Source of the DNA: Zeus faber
Lineage: Eukaryota; Chordata; Actinopteri; Zeiformes; Zeidae
Length of the DNA stretch: 64,000 nt
NCBI GenBank assembly: GCA_960531495.1
Contig: OY482860.1
Coordinates: forward strand, 29,695,012 to 29,759,011
Direction: 5' to 3'
The notes below the pieces were generated by a model. It made no database searches. It had not been told where the DNA came from and saw nothing but the letters and a program-made list of their open reading frames with translations. A program made the translations under genes and the position numbers. This document shows, piece by piece, positions 42,509 to 53,401 of the stretch. The first letter of the stretch is position 1; every line of letters begins with the position of its first letter.

Positions 42509-43068
42509 TCAGGTCTCATCCACACGTGTACAGATTTTTCTGAAAACACATTCCTCCCATTTGCTCCGTTTAAAAGAAAAAGCTCTCTCCACACGAGAGC
42601 GCAAAAACGATTTATACGCTCACGTTAGCATTCCAGGCCAGTAGGAGGCGATAGTATCACATAAAACTTGATGCCAAACAACACAGAAGAATATTCTGCA
42701 TGCAGCATATTGACCTTACTCATAATATTCAGACACAACACTGTACGGAAGCTGTTCCTAAAATTGGAGACATTCAAACTTTCAATGGTGACACGGCAGA
42801 CATCACAACAGGCGTCGGCCGTCGCTCGTAGCTTCTTGACACATGCGCTGATGCGAAAGTCGAGGTTATGACATCAGCGTTTTCGAGGAGCTCCGTTTTA
42901 CTTCTTCCACACGAATACACGGAAAACTGAGTTTTGAAAAACCTCCACCCTGCAAGGCCTTTTCCAAAAGCTTTGTTTCCAGTTCCTAAAACGCCGTTTT
43001 TGTGTGGACGGTGCCAAAACACAGAGAACCTACTACTACGTTTTCAGAAAGTGTGGACGGGGCCTCAG
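42509..43068. mobile_element. Non-autonomous DNA transposon remnant with imperfect terminal inverted repeats
   Basis: The left end reads CAGGTCTCATCCACACGTG and the right end, reverse-complemented, CTGAGGCCCCGTCCACACTT; the two align over about 18 bases and both continue into CTGAAAAC. Many fish DNA elements begin with a related GGCCCCGTCCACAC. ATATTC flanks both sides and may be part of a target duplication. There is no transposase frame inside. It lies in nfkb2 intron 1. Confidence 0.6.
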
Positions 43069-43535
43069 ATATTCTACTCACTTCCATATCACTTAAATGT
43101 CCCCCTCCTCAAAAATAAACTACTGTTTGGAAATAAGCCCATTATCCATCAATGATATCATCATTACGACTCAAAATGACAGCAATATCGGGCTCCCAAC
43201 TCAATATTAAAAAAAACTGTTGTATTGTGAGTTTAGCAATTAATTATTAAATATTTATTCAAAATTTGATTTTCTTTTATGCTTAATTATTAAAAGGGTA
43301 CCGCCTAGCTTTCTTTTCCTCTACACTGTGAAGCAACACTTTGTTTTCATATTGCGCAGTGAGAATTGACATAATCTGAGCTGTAAGTTTCCTCCACAGA
43401 GAACCATTGTCTGACATCATGAATGTGGGTGCGGCCCGTGTGCCTCAGGGATATTTTTACTGTTTTTCTTTATATAGGAGGCATAATAAAAACATAATTG
43501 ATAGTGATTTAGCGTCTTTATCTCTCTGTTATTAC

Positions 43536-43569
43536 CTGATTGCGCCTGCCATGACGGCCAGCAGGACAG
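43536..43569 (-). CDS. nfkb2: Candidate extra 5' coding exon of nfkb2
   Basis: On the minus strand a pyrimidine-rich tract ends in CTGACAG. It is followed by 34 bases that contain ATG (43552-43550) in a good context (GTCATGG) and end in a donor CAG|GTAATA. Spliced to the exon at 39859, this ATG is in frame and would add six residues (MAGAIR) before the assigned start. It could be an alternative N-terminus or chance. Confidence 0.3.
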
Positions 43570-44699
43570 CTGTCAGGAAGGAAACGATGAAGACAATAAT
43601 GAAGAGGAAGAGTCAGCTGCCTGCAAGAGGAGGAAGGTGTTATTACCAGAAGGGTTTTTCCTCTGAAGAAGTATCTCCACGCTCAATTAATTCCTGTGTG
43701 TGAATCCAAATAGAACTGCAATATGGGAATTCCCAGCAGCTGCGAAATAATTTGCGGACAAACACTGATATCAACCAACTTGACGTGGTGACGTGATGTG
43801 GGTTTTCATTTTATTTTAAATAAAGTCACTTTTCTTTTCGGTGCATCTCTAGTGTGAATACATTTCTACACTACATCCCTGGCAGCAGGTTTAATACCTT
43901 GCTCAGAGACACTGCAGCTTACATTCACTGTATATTCAATATATATGTGGTTCAGCTCAACGCAGAGCAGTTTTCCTGTCGTGCATGGAGGGTCAAGTAG
44001 TGTTACTCATGCCCTGATCCTGCAATGTCAATTAAATGCATTTGTTACGGACAAATGAATGACATTCACATCGAACAGAGGAATAACCTCTCGTGTTTTA
44101 CTTTTGTTTTGTGTGGAGGGGTTACTTAAAGCTCTGTAAAAAACGCTGAAATCCTGCCATCCCTGCACATATTTATACACATATTTCTGCATGCATCACA
44201 GTGGCATCGGATCCTTTTAAACACATTAAAAACAAAGCGAGGCTGGTGGATTTGGACACAACGAAGGTGATGCCTCTTTATCTGGTGTTGTTCCAAAGTG
44301 ATTGCAGCATCTACCTTGTGACTGAAAAGTTTTTTATGCCTCAAAATGACTCGGTTTCCTTCATGGTGGTTATATTTGACAGATTATAGTCCAACCCGCC
44401 TTTTTTTTTTTTTTACCAGTTGAAATACATTTAAAAAGGGCCAATACCACTCATAAAATGCAGTTTTGCACTTGTCAAAAAGTGATTGCAGCTCCTACCC
44501 TGTGACTGAAAGGTTCTCTATGACTCACGATAACGTTGGTTTCATTAATGAGGTTTGTATCGAACAGATTTTTGAGGTTCGTATCGAACAGATTGAGTGA
44601 TTCAAAGTGATTCTATCACTTTTTGACGAGCGATCATTTTATGGCACGACACCGGCACAGGGAGGCAGCTTCCAGACCATTGTATACACGATAAACTGT

Positions 44700-44799
44700 C
44701 ATGGCTGTTATGAACTGTTATGAACTGTTATGAACTGTTATTAACTGTTATGAACTGTTATGAACTGTTATTAACTGTTATTAACTGTTATTAACTGTT
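44700..44799. repeat. 10-bp tandem repeat TGAACTGTTA / TTAACTGTTA
   Basis: Ten tandem copies. The TTAACTGTTA version contains TAACTG, the core of MYB sites. It is in nfkb2 intron 1, about 250 bases downstream of the candidate exon-1 donor. Confidence 0.93.
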
Positions 44800-45045
44800 C
44801 TCCATCTTCTCCGGGTCAGGTGGAAAGGGGAGAGATTGGGGAAGCGGAGTGAATCCAAACGCTGCGCTGCTTTAAACACGCGGCTCAGAAAATCAAATGG
44901 AATCAAAACAGACGAAGAGTTATCGGAATAGCTGTCGTGTCCAGCCAGCTAGCTAGCCAGCTAGCCAGCTAGCTGCTGCGACGCCTCTATGTCACTCTAA
45001 CATGCTGATAATATGAACTCATGTAATACGACGACATTCATTTAC

Positions 45046-45420
45046 CTGAACGGAGTTAAAACGTGTTAATCCGGAGGTTCCAGAGGCTGCGGCGTCGCTC
45101 CCTGAGCCTCCCCGAGCATAACCCGAGCCTCCCCGAGCCTCCCCGAGCAGAACCCGAGCCTCCCCGAGCCTCCCCGAGCAGAACCCGAGCCTCCCCGAGC
45201 AGAACCCGAGCCTCCCCGAGCAGAACCCGAGCCTCCCCGAGCCACCCCGAGCCTCCCCGAGCAGAACCCGAGCCTCCCCGAGCCACCCCGAGCCACCCCG
45301 AGCCTCCCCGAGCCACCCCGAGCCTCCCCGAGCAGAACCCGAGCCCCATCGGAGGAGCGACTCCTCGACTTCACTCGGAAGGCTGCTGCGGGTAAGGCTC
45401 TGCTTCCGGTGGGGCGTCTT
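45046..45420 (-). promoter_or_regulatory. nfkb2: Candidate non-coding first exon of nfkb2 (proximal)
   Basis: A strong minus-strand donor (CGTTCAG then GTAAATG) ends an exon at 45046, upstream of the first coding exon at 39859. The preceding sequence is GC-rich and contains a CCGAGCCTCC minisatellite and an ETS-like CTTCCGG. The upstream boundary is a guess. The donor and its position support a 5' UTR exon; transcripts would be needed to prove it. Confidence 0.45.
45105..45352. repeat. GC-rich minisatellite (CCGAGCCTCC / CCGAGCAGAACC)
   Basis: About 20 units mixing CCGAGCCTCC, CCGAGCCACC and CCGAGCAGAACC, most beginning with CCCGAGC. It lies in or beside the candidate proximal first exon of nfkb2. 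The proline- and glutamate-rich peptides translated from it are artefacts. Confidence 0.93.
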
Positions 45421-45515
45421 CACAACAAGAGCCCGAGATAGGCGGCCACAGGTCAGGGCTCAAGCAGAGGGGGGCGTGGCCGCTGCTTCTGCAGCCTCGT
45501 GGCGGTGTTACTGCA

Positions 45516-46060
45516 GTGAACCACCACCTCCACTATCACCTCCACCACCACCTCCACCACCACCACCACCTCCACCATCACCTCCACCACCACCACCTCC
45601 ACTATCACCTCCACCACCACCACCACCTCCACTATCACCTCCACCACCACCTCCACCACCACCACCACCTCCACTATCACCTCCACCACCACCTCCACCA
45701 CCACCACCACCTCCACTATCACCTCCACCACCACCTCCACCACCACCTCCACCACCACCACCTCCACTATCACCTCCACCACCACCTCCACCACCACCAC
45801 CACCTCCACCATCACCTCCACCACCACCACCTCCACTATCACCTCCACCACCACCACCACCTCCACTATCACCTCCACCACCACCTCCACCACCACCTCC
45901 ACCACCACCATCACCTCCACCACCACCACCACCTCCACTATCACCTCCACCACCACCTCCACCACCACCACCACCTCCACTATCACCTCCACCACCACCA
46001 CCACCTCCACCTCCACCATCACCTCCACCACCTCCACCATCACCTCCACCCTGCCTGCGG
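45516..46060. repeat. Triplet repeat array (CCACCACCTCCACTATCACC type), G-rich on the nfkb2 strand
   Basis: About 545 bases of ACC and TCC triplets with recurring CACTATCACC. On the minus strand it is GGTGGTGGAGGTGG, able in principle to form two-layer G-quadruplexes. The open frames (poly-Pro, poly-His, poly-Gly, Val-Glu repeats) are low-complexity artefacts. The array starts just downstream of the distal candidate nfkb2 donor at 46065. Confidence 0.95.
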
Positions 46061-46065
46061 CTTAC

Positions 46066-46660
46066 CAACGCAGCCCCGGCCTTGGAAAAACGTCAAATCA
46101 GGTTTTAAACAATGGGGGGAAAGCCAGGGTATTATGGGATGCTCCTGCAGCACCGGGCGGTGCTTTGCTTCTTCAGGGTTTTAGTGGCTGCTCCCGCCGG
46201 CAGAGACTAGAAACAGGAGCCCGGGACGCTTCCTCAAGGTTGAAGATGTTTTATTGGTGCCTTCCATTTACATCCTGTCAGACATGTATGCAGCGTAGTG
46301 CTTCCTGCTGGGAGCGCAACAACGGCCTCCGCCGGCTCCTCCAGCTGCGGCCACTGGGCAGCTGCTCGGGGCGGAGCGGGCGGAGCGTTGGTGCTTCAAC
46401 CACTGAGGGTGAAGCAGAGCGACGGTGCCACCACCCGTCAACAGAAGCCGTTCGGCGGTGACCAGCCCTGTTGCGCTTTTATTTTGAAGGGGCGCGTGGT
46501 CTCATCCGGGGCTTCCGCCCTGAAACGCGGCTCCTTTGACGAGCTGCGTTGTGATTGGTTGCGCGCGCCCTGGAAAGCCCCGTCGCGCGGGGGGGAATTC
46601 CGAGGCCACGTGGTGTACTGCGGGAGCGGGGCACGCCCACTCCACGCTGATTGGTCCGGC
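46066..46660 (-). promoter_or_regulatory. nfkb2: Candidate distal nfkb2 promoter and first exon
   Basis: A GC-rich, CpG-rich block holds a consensus NF-kappaB site GGGGAATTCC (46592-46601), an E-box CCACGTGG (46606-46613) and two ATTGG boxes (CCAAT on the minus strand, near 46553 and 46649). A good minus-strand donor (TTG then GTAAGC) ends at 46066. These fit a promoter firing towards nfkb2, and mammalian NFKB2 is known to be auto-regulated through kappaB sites. The exact transcription start is not visible. Confidence 0.45.
46592..46601 (-). promoter_or_regulatory. Consensus kappaB site
   Basis: GGGGAATTCC matches GGGRNNYYCC exactly. It lies about 6.7 kb upstream of the nfkb2 start codon in a CpG-rich block. 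One such match is not rare by chance, so its value comes from the context. Confidence 0.5.
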
Positions 46661-47079
46661 ACACAGAAGTACTCAGAAGTTTACTTGAAAGTTAAAGTAG
46701 AAGTAACGAAAGTAACGAAAGTACTGGTATAGAATGAAAGTACAAGTTGATTGTTGGTTTGACTGTAAACTGGTAATACCTCATTGTTAATCGATGACTT
46801 TGGGGTTTACTTTTCTGGGTCATTGAGTTGTATTTCAGCTTGTGTACTGGCAGTGTGGGTTGCACATCGCCATGTGACGCCATGTGACGTCATGTTCTCC
46901 CCTGGTTGACCCCTGGTTGACCCCTGGTACGTGTCTCTTTTTTATGGCGCCGCTGTGACGCTGCAATTTGATATAACGCTCTGCCATCTACTGGCCACCA
47001 CCAGCAACTGCAACAACATGGTACATGGTAAACGCTGCATATCTTACTGATCATCCTTTAAACCCGTTTACTTTTCAAG

Positions 47080-47150
47080 TTCAAGTTCAAGTTCAAGAGA
47101 TTATTTGTCACATACATATACATACGTTCATACATATATGCAGTGAACCC
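47080..47150 (-). repeat. LINE-like 3' tail, reversed
   Basis: TTCAAGTTCAAGAGATTATTTGTCACATAC is the reverse complement of the tail seen at about 49590-49650 (ACAAATAATCTCTTGAACTT). Both belong to one retroposon family inserted in opposite directions. Confidence 0.6.
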
Positions 47151-47206
47151 AGATAACGAGCTTTAACATTACGACGATGTCAATCAGAACTCAATATGAA
47201 ACTGTA

Positions 47207-47212
47207 TTTATT
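47207..47212 (-). terminator. shld2: Candidate shld2 polyadenylation signal
   Basis: TTTATT on the plus strand reads AATAAA on the minus strand, about 250 bases after the shld2 stop codon. Confidence 0.4.
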
Positions 47213-47459
47213 GATTTTGTGTAAGAAAATAAAACAGTATTAAAAAACCGGCTTGATTCTGTAAATTACTTCTAAAAATAAAAAGACAATTAAAAGGTCA
47301 TTATGGAAGATGGCTGACAGCACCCACCCACCCATCATTAAGTCTGTTCCTAAACTGGTATCGGATGCAGCCTACCATCACAACAACGCTTCATTCATTC
47401 ATTCATTCACGTCCTAGATCTAAGTCCCGATGGGGTCCTTTCCCAAACGGAATCGGGCG

Positions 47460-49947
47460 TCACCGTCCCGGGAGCTGGAAGTCCAGCAGCAGGAAGTCCT
47501 GTGCCAGGGGGACGCTGTTCTCGTCGCACAGGAAGTGGCTGCGCACGGTGAGCAGCACGTCGTTGGGGGGCGAGACCAGAGACCGGATCCTCTCTGCGAC
47601 GAGACGTACATGTTTGACCTCTGACCCCGGAGCTGAGAGAGGCAGAGGAGAGAGAGATCAACATTCCAAGTAAAGGTTGATTCACAGAGGCAAATGGAGT
47701 CTGAGACAGACAGTTTTACAGACAGAGACAGACTTACAGATGGTCTTACAGACAGACCGACAGTCTTACTGACAAACGGACAGACAGGCAGGCGGTCTAA
47801 CCGACAGACTGACAGACAGACAGGCAGACAGGCAGACAGTCTTACAGACAAACGGACAGACAGGCAGCCGGTCTAACCGACAGACTGACAGACAGACAGA
47901 CAGGCAGACAGACAGCCAGACTTACAGACAGGCTTGTAGAGTCTCTCTGCAGGCGTCTCCAGCAGCATCTTCTCCAGAAGAAGCGGAGGAACCTGAACAC
48001 ACACCTGATCCGCCCCGGCTGCTGCTGTGAGGAGCACGGGCCTGACACACGGCACAGTGCAGCCAGGGAATCAATCTCACCAACAATCCCTTTTTATTCT
48101 CACTCTGATATAAAATCTCTCAGTGTGAATAAAAAGCACTATTTCCTGGTGTCTGTGGCTCCGACCTTTGACCTTAGTATTGACAGTTATTCCTTTATCA
48201 TATTGAAGAAGGCTGTAGATCGCTGGTGGCAAACCCGGGGCCCATACAGCGTGGCCCGCCAACGGATGGTGAAGAAATTAAGATTTATTTAAAATGAATT
48301 TCAAAAAAGGACTTTATTTGATGATAAGAAATATATGTATTTTCTTAAATTAAGCCTTTATTAATGATTTTTCTTTTAGCATATTGGCCAAATAGGGTAA
48401 TTACATAGTAAACTCTTTTCTCAGAACTTTCATGCGTACATTCATCATTTCTCTATCTACAATTTTCCAATGAAATCTTTATTTTTTATTTCCTATTAGT
48501 TCTGATGTGTGCTGTTTTAAACACAGGAATTTCTCGCAGGGATAAATAAAGTACCTCTCTATTTAACCCATCAATCTATCTATCTTTGTGCCACTTTTGG
48601 GGTACTTTGCAGTGGGAGTGGTTAGTTTGAAATCAATTTAACACTCCTGAGGACTCTTCAGCAGGCCGGTAGCTCCCCAGCGCCCCCTACCTGTAGTAGC
48701 GGCGCACGGCGGTGTGGGGCAGGCAGGGGTAGCAGGGGCGGTAGACCCCGTTGGCATCGGTGTCCAGCTCGGACGCGCAGCGGCCGCAGCCCGTGTAGGT
48801 GACGTCCCCGCCCAGCGCCTCCAGGACGCGGTCCAGGGAGGACGAGGCGTCCAGCGGAGCGGCAGGTGCATTCTGGGAAGAGCTGGTCTGGAACTGGAGG
48901 GCGGTGACTCTCACTCTGAGCTCCACATTGCCTGAGGGGGGGAGATAAAAGGTCAAACACACACTGAAACACACACAGCTACACAGGGCTTCCTAAACTG
49001 GGGTCTGCCGCTGAGTTGAGTGAGGTCTGTGGAGGAATTGCAGCGGGTCTGCTGCAAAATGATTGTTATTAGGGGACCCGAAGGTGGTGGAGACCCCTAT
49101 TGTTTTTTTTCATGAAAAATTGACGTCATTGGTGTGTTGGATATCATGGAAGCCACAAACCCACAGACACGATGAATACGATTTGTAGTCGGGGCAGTTC
49201 CAACACGCTGTCGTCCGAGTATGATCCAAACTGGTCAATTTTTGCAGGAGAAGTTATTGGTAAATGTTGCGTTTCTCATCTCCGCAACGGTCACTGCACT
49301 GCAGATTTGGTCACAGACAAGCATGGCTGTGGGGTGGAGATGGGAGGTTTTGAGCAGCTACACCTGACCTGGATCTAGGTGACTGGACAAAATTGTTTTA
49401 TAGGCACTTTATATATCACTATATCACTTTATATATCACTTTATAGAACCCAGAATCGCGATTGTGGCGCCTCCCCTTGCGGCTGCCTGTGCGAGCACCT
49501 TGTGTCGATTACGCACATTTTGGTATTTTATAGTATTTTTAGAGCTTATTGTGCGTAATCACCAGGTGTCATGACATTTCACTGCATGTATGTATGACCG
49601 TATGTATATGTATGTGACAAATAATCTCTTGAACTTTGAACTGAACTTGAAAAAATATATTTTAATCTATTCATTGAATTTGTTTGTTTTATGTATTGGG
49701 GGGGGGTTGAACATATACATACACTCCATACCTGTGTATTTCTGGGACAGCAGCGTATGCAAGTCCAGCTCCAGACAGGAAGTGGTTCTGTCCAGACAGG
49801 AAGTGGTCCTGCAGAACTCCAGCGCTCGGCTGTCGTCTGGGAACACGGGGTGGGCCGAACTCCAGCAGGTGGAGTGGAGCTCAGGGAGGTCAGAGGTCAC
49901 GCTGTCCCTCACCAACAGCACCCTGAAGTCCCACACAGCACCTGGGC

Positions 49948-49985
<38 letters not shown>

Positions 49986-50569
49986 CACAGACAGACAGAC
50001 AGACACTGTCAGACAGACAGACAGAGACTGTTGCTTAAAGGCCTAAATGTCATTAAAACCCTTAAAATTTGTAGAGTTCTTCTTGTTCGCTTTTATGTTT
50101 CTTGTAAATTGCCATATTCTTTCTTGTTACTTGTTTTTTTTTTACATTTATCTTATTGTTTATCATTAGGTTATTTTAAATTGCCACAATTTATTATAGT
50201 TTATTTGTATTGTTTATTATATATTTTTGTTAATTGCATATTGGACTTGGAATTCTCTATCTAAAATAATAACGAAAGGGAAAAAATAAGAAAATGGGTC
50301 ACTCTCTAATTGTCGTGAGAATTTTGGGACAAAGAAGGTTTAGACCCCCTGCTCTAGGGCATGGCTTGTCATTGACCTTTAACCCCATGGTGTGTGTACC
50401 TCTGTTCCTGTTGATGCGCTGCAACCAGGACAGAGCGGCTCCCCACAGGACCAGCGCCCCCTGCTGGCCGCCGGCCTGCTCCACGGTCAGGACAGCCCTC
50501 TGCGCCCGGCCGGACCTGGAGAAACCTCCAGCCTCAGCCCGCCACACTGACACACAAACACACATGATT

Positions 50570-50638
<69 letters not shown>

Positions 50639-53357
50639 CTGTGCTACCTGAGGTGCTGTCAGCGTGTGTGACCCGCAGCAGAGCGTGGACCAGCGTGTGA
50701 GGCCTCAGGGTGCTCAGCCTGGCGTAGGGGAGGTGCTCCAGCTCCTGGTGGACACGGAGGGGCAGGGAGACCACCAGGGGGCGCTCTTTACAGAGAAACC
50801 CACAGAGGACGCTCAGCGTTCGACTGTTCACACTCTGTGGAGCTGAGGAGAGGACGGCATAACAGATGATTACCATGGGACCTCCAACAGTACATGCTTT
50901 TATTTCTAATGTTTACCAGGTTGAATTATCGCTCTGGCTCTCTAGCTCCACCTGGTGGTGAGGTGGTGGCAGTGATCTGTCCCAGGTTAAGCAGTCTGCT
51001 TCTGTAGCTGGACTGCAGCACCGTCTCTCCTCTCCACCTGTTGTGGTTCACCTCCAGTCCTGACCAGACAAACAAAAGAAAAGATCCATAACACGAGCAA
51101 GCACTTTTAGCTTTTACCCACTAGGCTAGTGGGTACATCAGCCTTTACCTCTATAGTGTGTAGAGGTGTAGGGTGGCGTTCAGAGGTGTGGGTGGGTGCT
51201 GGGTGGTGCGTAGAGCTGTAGGGTGGTATCCAATGGTGTTTAGGGCAGAGGTAGCTGCATGCTGTACCTGTTATGAGCGCAATGTCTCCGGGGTACACCG
51301 TCAGCGACCAGAACGCCGCCTGTCTCCACAACACCACCTTCATCTCAACACCCGATTGGTCCGCCACAACGATGGAGGCCAGAGGAACACAGGACCCCGC
51401 CCACATCCCAGACTTTACCTTCAATCAATGAATCACAAAAAAGATCGGAGTTGGGTTAATTGTGAATAATTTAGACCTGTCATTTATCCATTGATCTGTG
51501 TATGTTCTGTATATTTTGTCTTTTACTTCGTTACTTTATGACTCTGCAAGTCACCAACACCCAGTATTTGGCCAAATCAAACAAAATCAAGATTCTGATT
51601 GAACAAAACGCCTGCGACACCGACCTTGATCTCCTTGAGGTGGCAGGGGTGAACTACACCCACCAGAACCGAGTACTGGACCCCTGGCTTGGTGCAGTGG
51701 GCCAGCAGAGTGGTGGAGGTTGTGGTGGAGGCTGTGGTGGTAGAGGCCCAGGCCTCCGTCCCGCTGACCTCCGCTGAAGCCTTCGCCCTCTTGCGTTCCG
51801 GAGACATGGAAGGGGAGTGGAAAGCTTCAGCTGGAGACCGATGTGGGCCGGCCAGACCCCCCGGGTTTGGGTCCGAGTCCTGCTGCCCCCTCCCACCCTG
51901 TGAGCAGAGGACTCCGTCAGGCGTACTCTCCAGGATCACCCCGCCCTCCTCCATCCTCTGGCCCGTCATGAGGGAGTCGGTGAAGAACAGCTCCATGGAG
52001 CCCGCTTGGGGGCTCCACTCAAGCGGGCAAGACAGGATGGTGGTGGCGGGGCTGAAGAGTTCTGGAGTGCTGGAGGACACGGACGGGGGCGTCGGGGTCT
52101 GCTTGGGTGGGGTGGTTTTAGGAGGCGGGGTTTTCTCGGGGCTGGCTCCCGATTGGACGCCGCCCCGCCGGTCTCTGAGGACCAGTGCCTGGCTGAGAGT
52201 CCATGAACTGAGGAACTGAGTTTGGAGCGACAGGGGCGGCTCGCATGGCGGCACTTTGGGGCCGGTTCCGCTTGGAGATGGTCCTGGATCGTTCTGAGCC
52301 GCAGGAAAACAGCTGTCCAGGTAATCCTGAATGGACCCTGGGCACAGATCCTCCTTATCTGCATTCAATTGGTCATCCTGGCCTTCTAAACGGTCTGCAG
52401 GTCGGTCCTCTCTGGAACAGAGAGGGTGATTTGCATTCGATTGGACAGCTTGGCCCAGTAAACTCTCCAGAGCCTGATCAGGATTGGTCCATTCATTATC
52501 CTTATCAGCTTTCAACTGGTTGCCCTGCCCTGATTGGCTGTCTGTGTCATCTTGGCAGGGGGAATAACTTGTTTGGTGGCCATGTTGATGACAGATGCTG
52601 GCGTGGCAGCAGTTGCTATGGTCAATGCGAGCAGGCTCTTCAGAGAAGGTACCAGTCTCCAAAACCTCACCTAAAACAGAAAAGTATTCAAACTATTTTC
52701 TAGTTTCAAAGTTTTTTTTATACAAAATACAATTGTAACTGGTTGTTTTTTATTTAATGTATCTTCATTGTTTTTTAAGGGAAACCAATCTTCTTCTTTT
52801 TTTTTTTTTTTTTAACCTGTGTTGTCAGCATGCTGGACATACAACACAGAGTATTTGTTCCATTGCATCGAGGACAGAGTTAGTTGCAAGTGCAGTTCAA
52901 GTTCTCCACCTGCAATGAAACTCTTTATTCATTCTTAAATCATCAAGAATTGCTGCAATAAACCTGTCCTGTGGACGACCTGTAGAATGACAAGAGCACA
53001 GTTTTTGGTTAAAGAGAACCACCACCAACCCCCCTCTTTGGAGAACTATTCATCATGTTTGGGTCTATAAACAACTGATCACTACTCCAAGAGGAAGAAT
53101 CACCACGGTGAGACAAATAAACATAGAAACAAACAACATTTACATAAAAACATCAACATTGGACGACAACATGTTTTGAAAAACAGTGAATTAGGTCCAG
53201 GAAAACTAGAACTACAACTGGTCCCGTGGCCTCTTCCTGTCATAGTTATGGCAGCAAATGAGGGAGAAAAGGAGAGGAAAGCAACCAGGAGGGTGCTGGG
53301 GTGCACTCCAAGCAGGTGTGTGTGTGTGTGTGTGTGTGCGTGTGCGTGTGCGTGTGT

Positions 53358-53401
<44 letters not shown>

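Noticed and set aside
43560..43625. Minus-strand hydrophobic segment (LFLFIIVFIVSFLTAVLLAV) resembling a membrane helix
   Set aside because: The same frame is stopped by TGA just upstream and there is no acceptor in a phase that avoids it. The hydrophobicity is explained by a pyrimidine-rich splice tract (CTCTTCCTCTTC) read in that frame.
45453..46184. Long poly-Pro, poly-His, poly-Gly and Val-Glu open frames
   Set aside because: They are translations of the CCA/CCT triplet array on both strands.
51689..52703. Plus-strand open frames of 152-176 codons at 51.7-52.7 kb
   Set aside because: They are antisense shadows of the long shld2 exon 52670-51625, whose own frame contains the conserved HPCHLKEIK motif and fits the splice phases.
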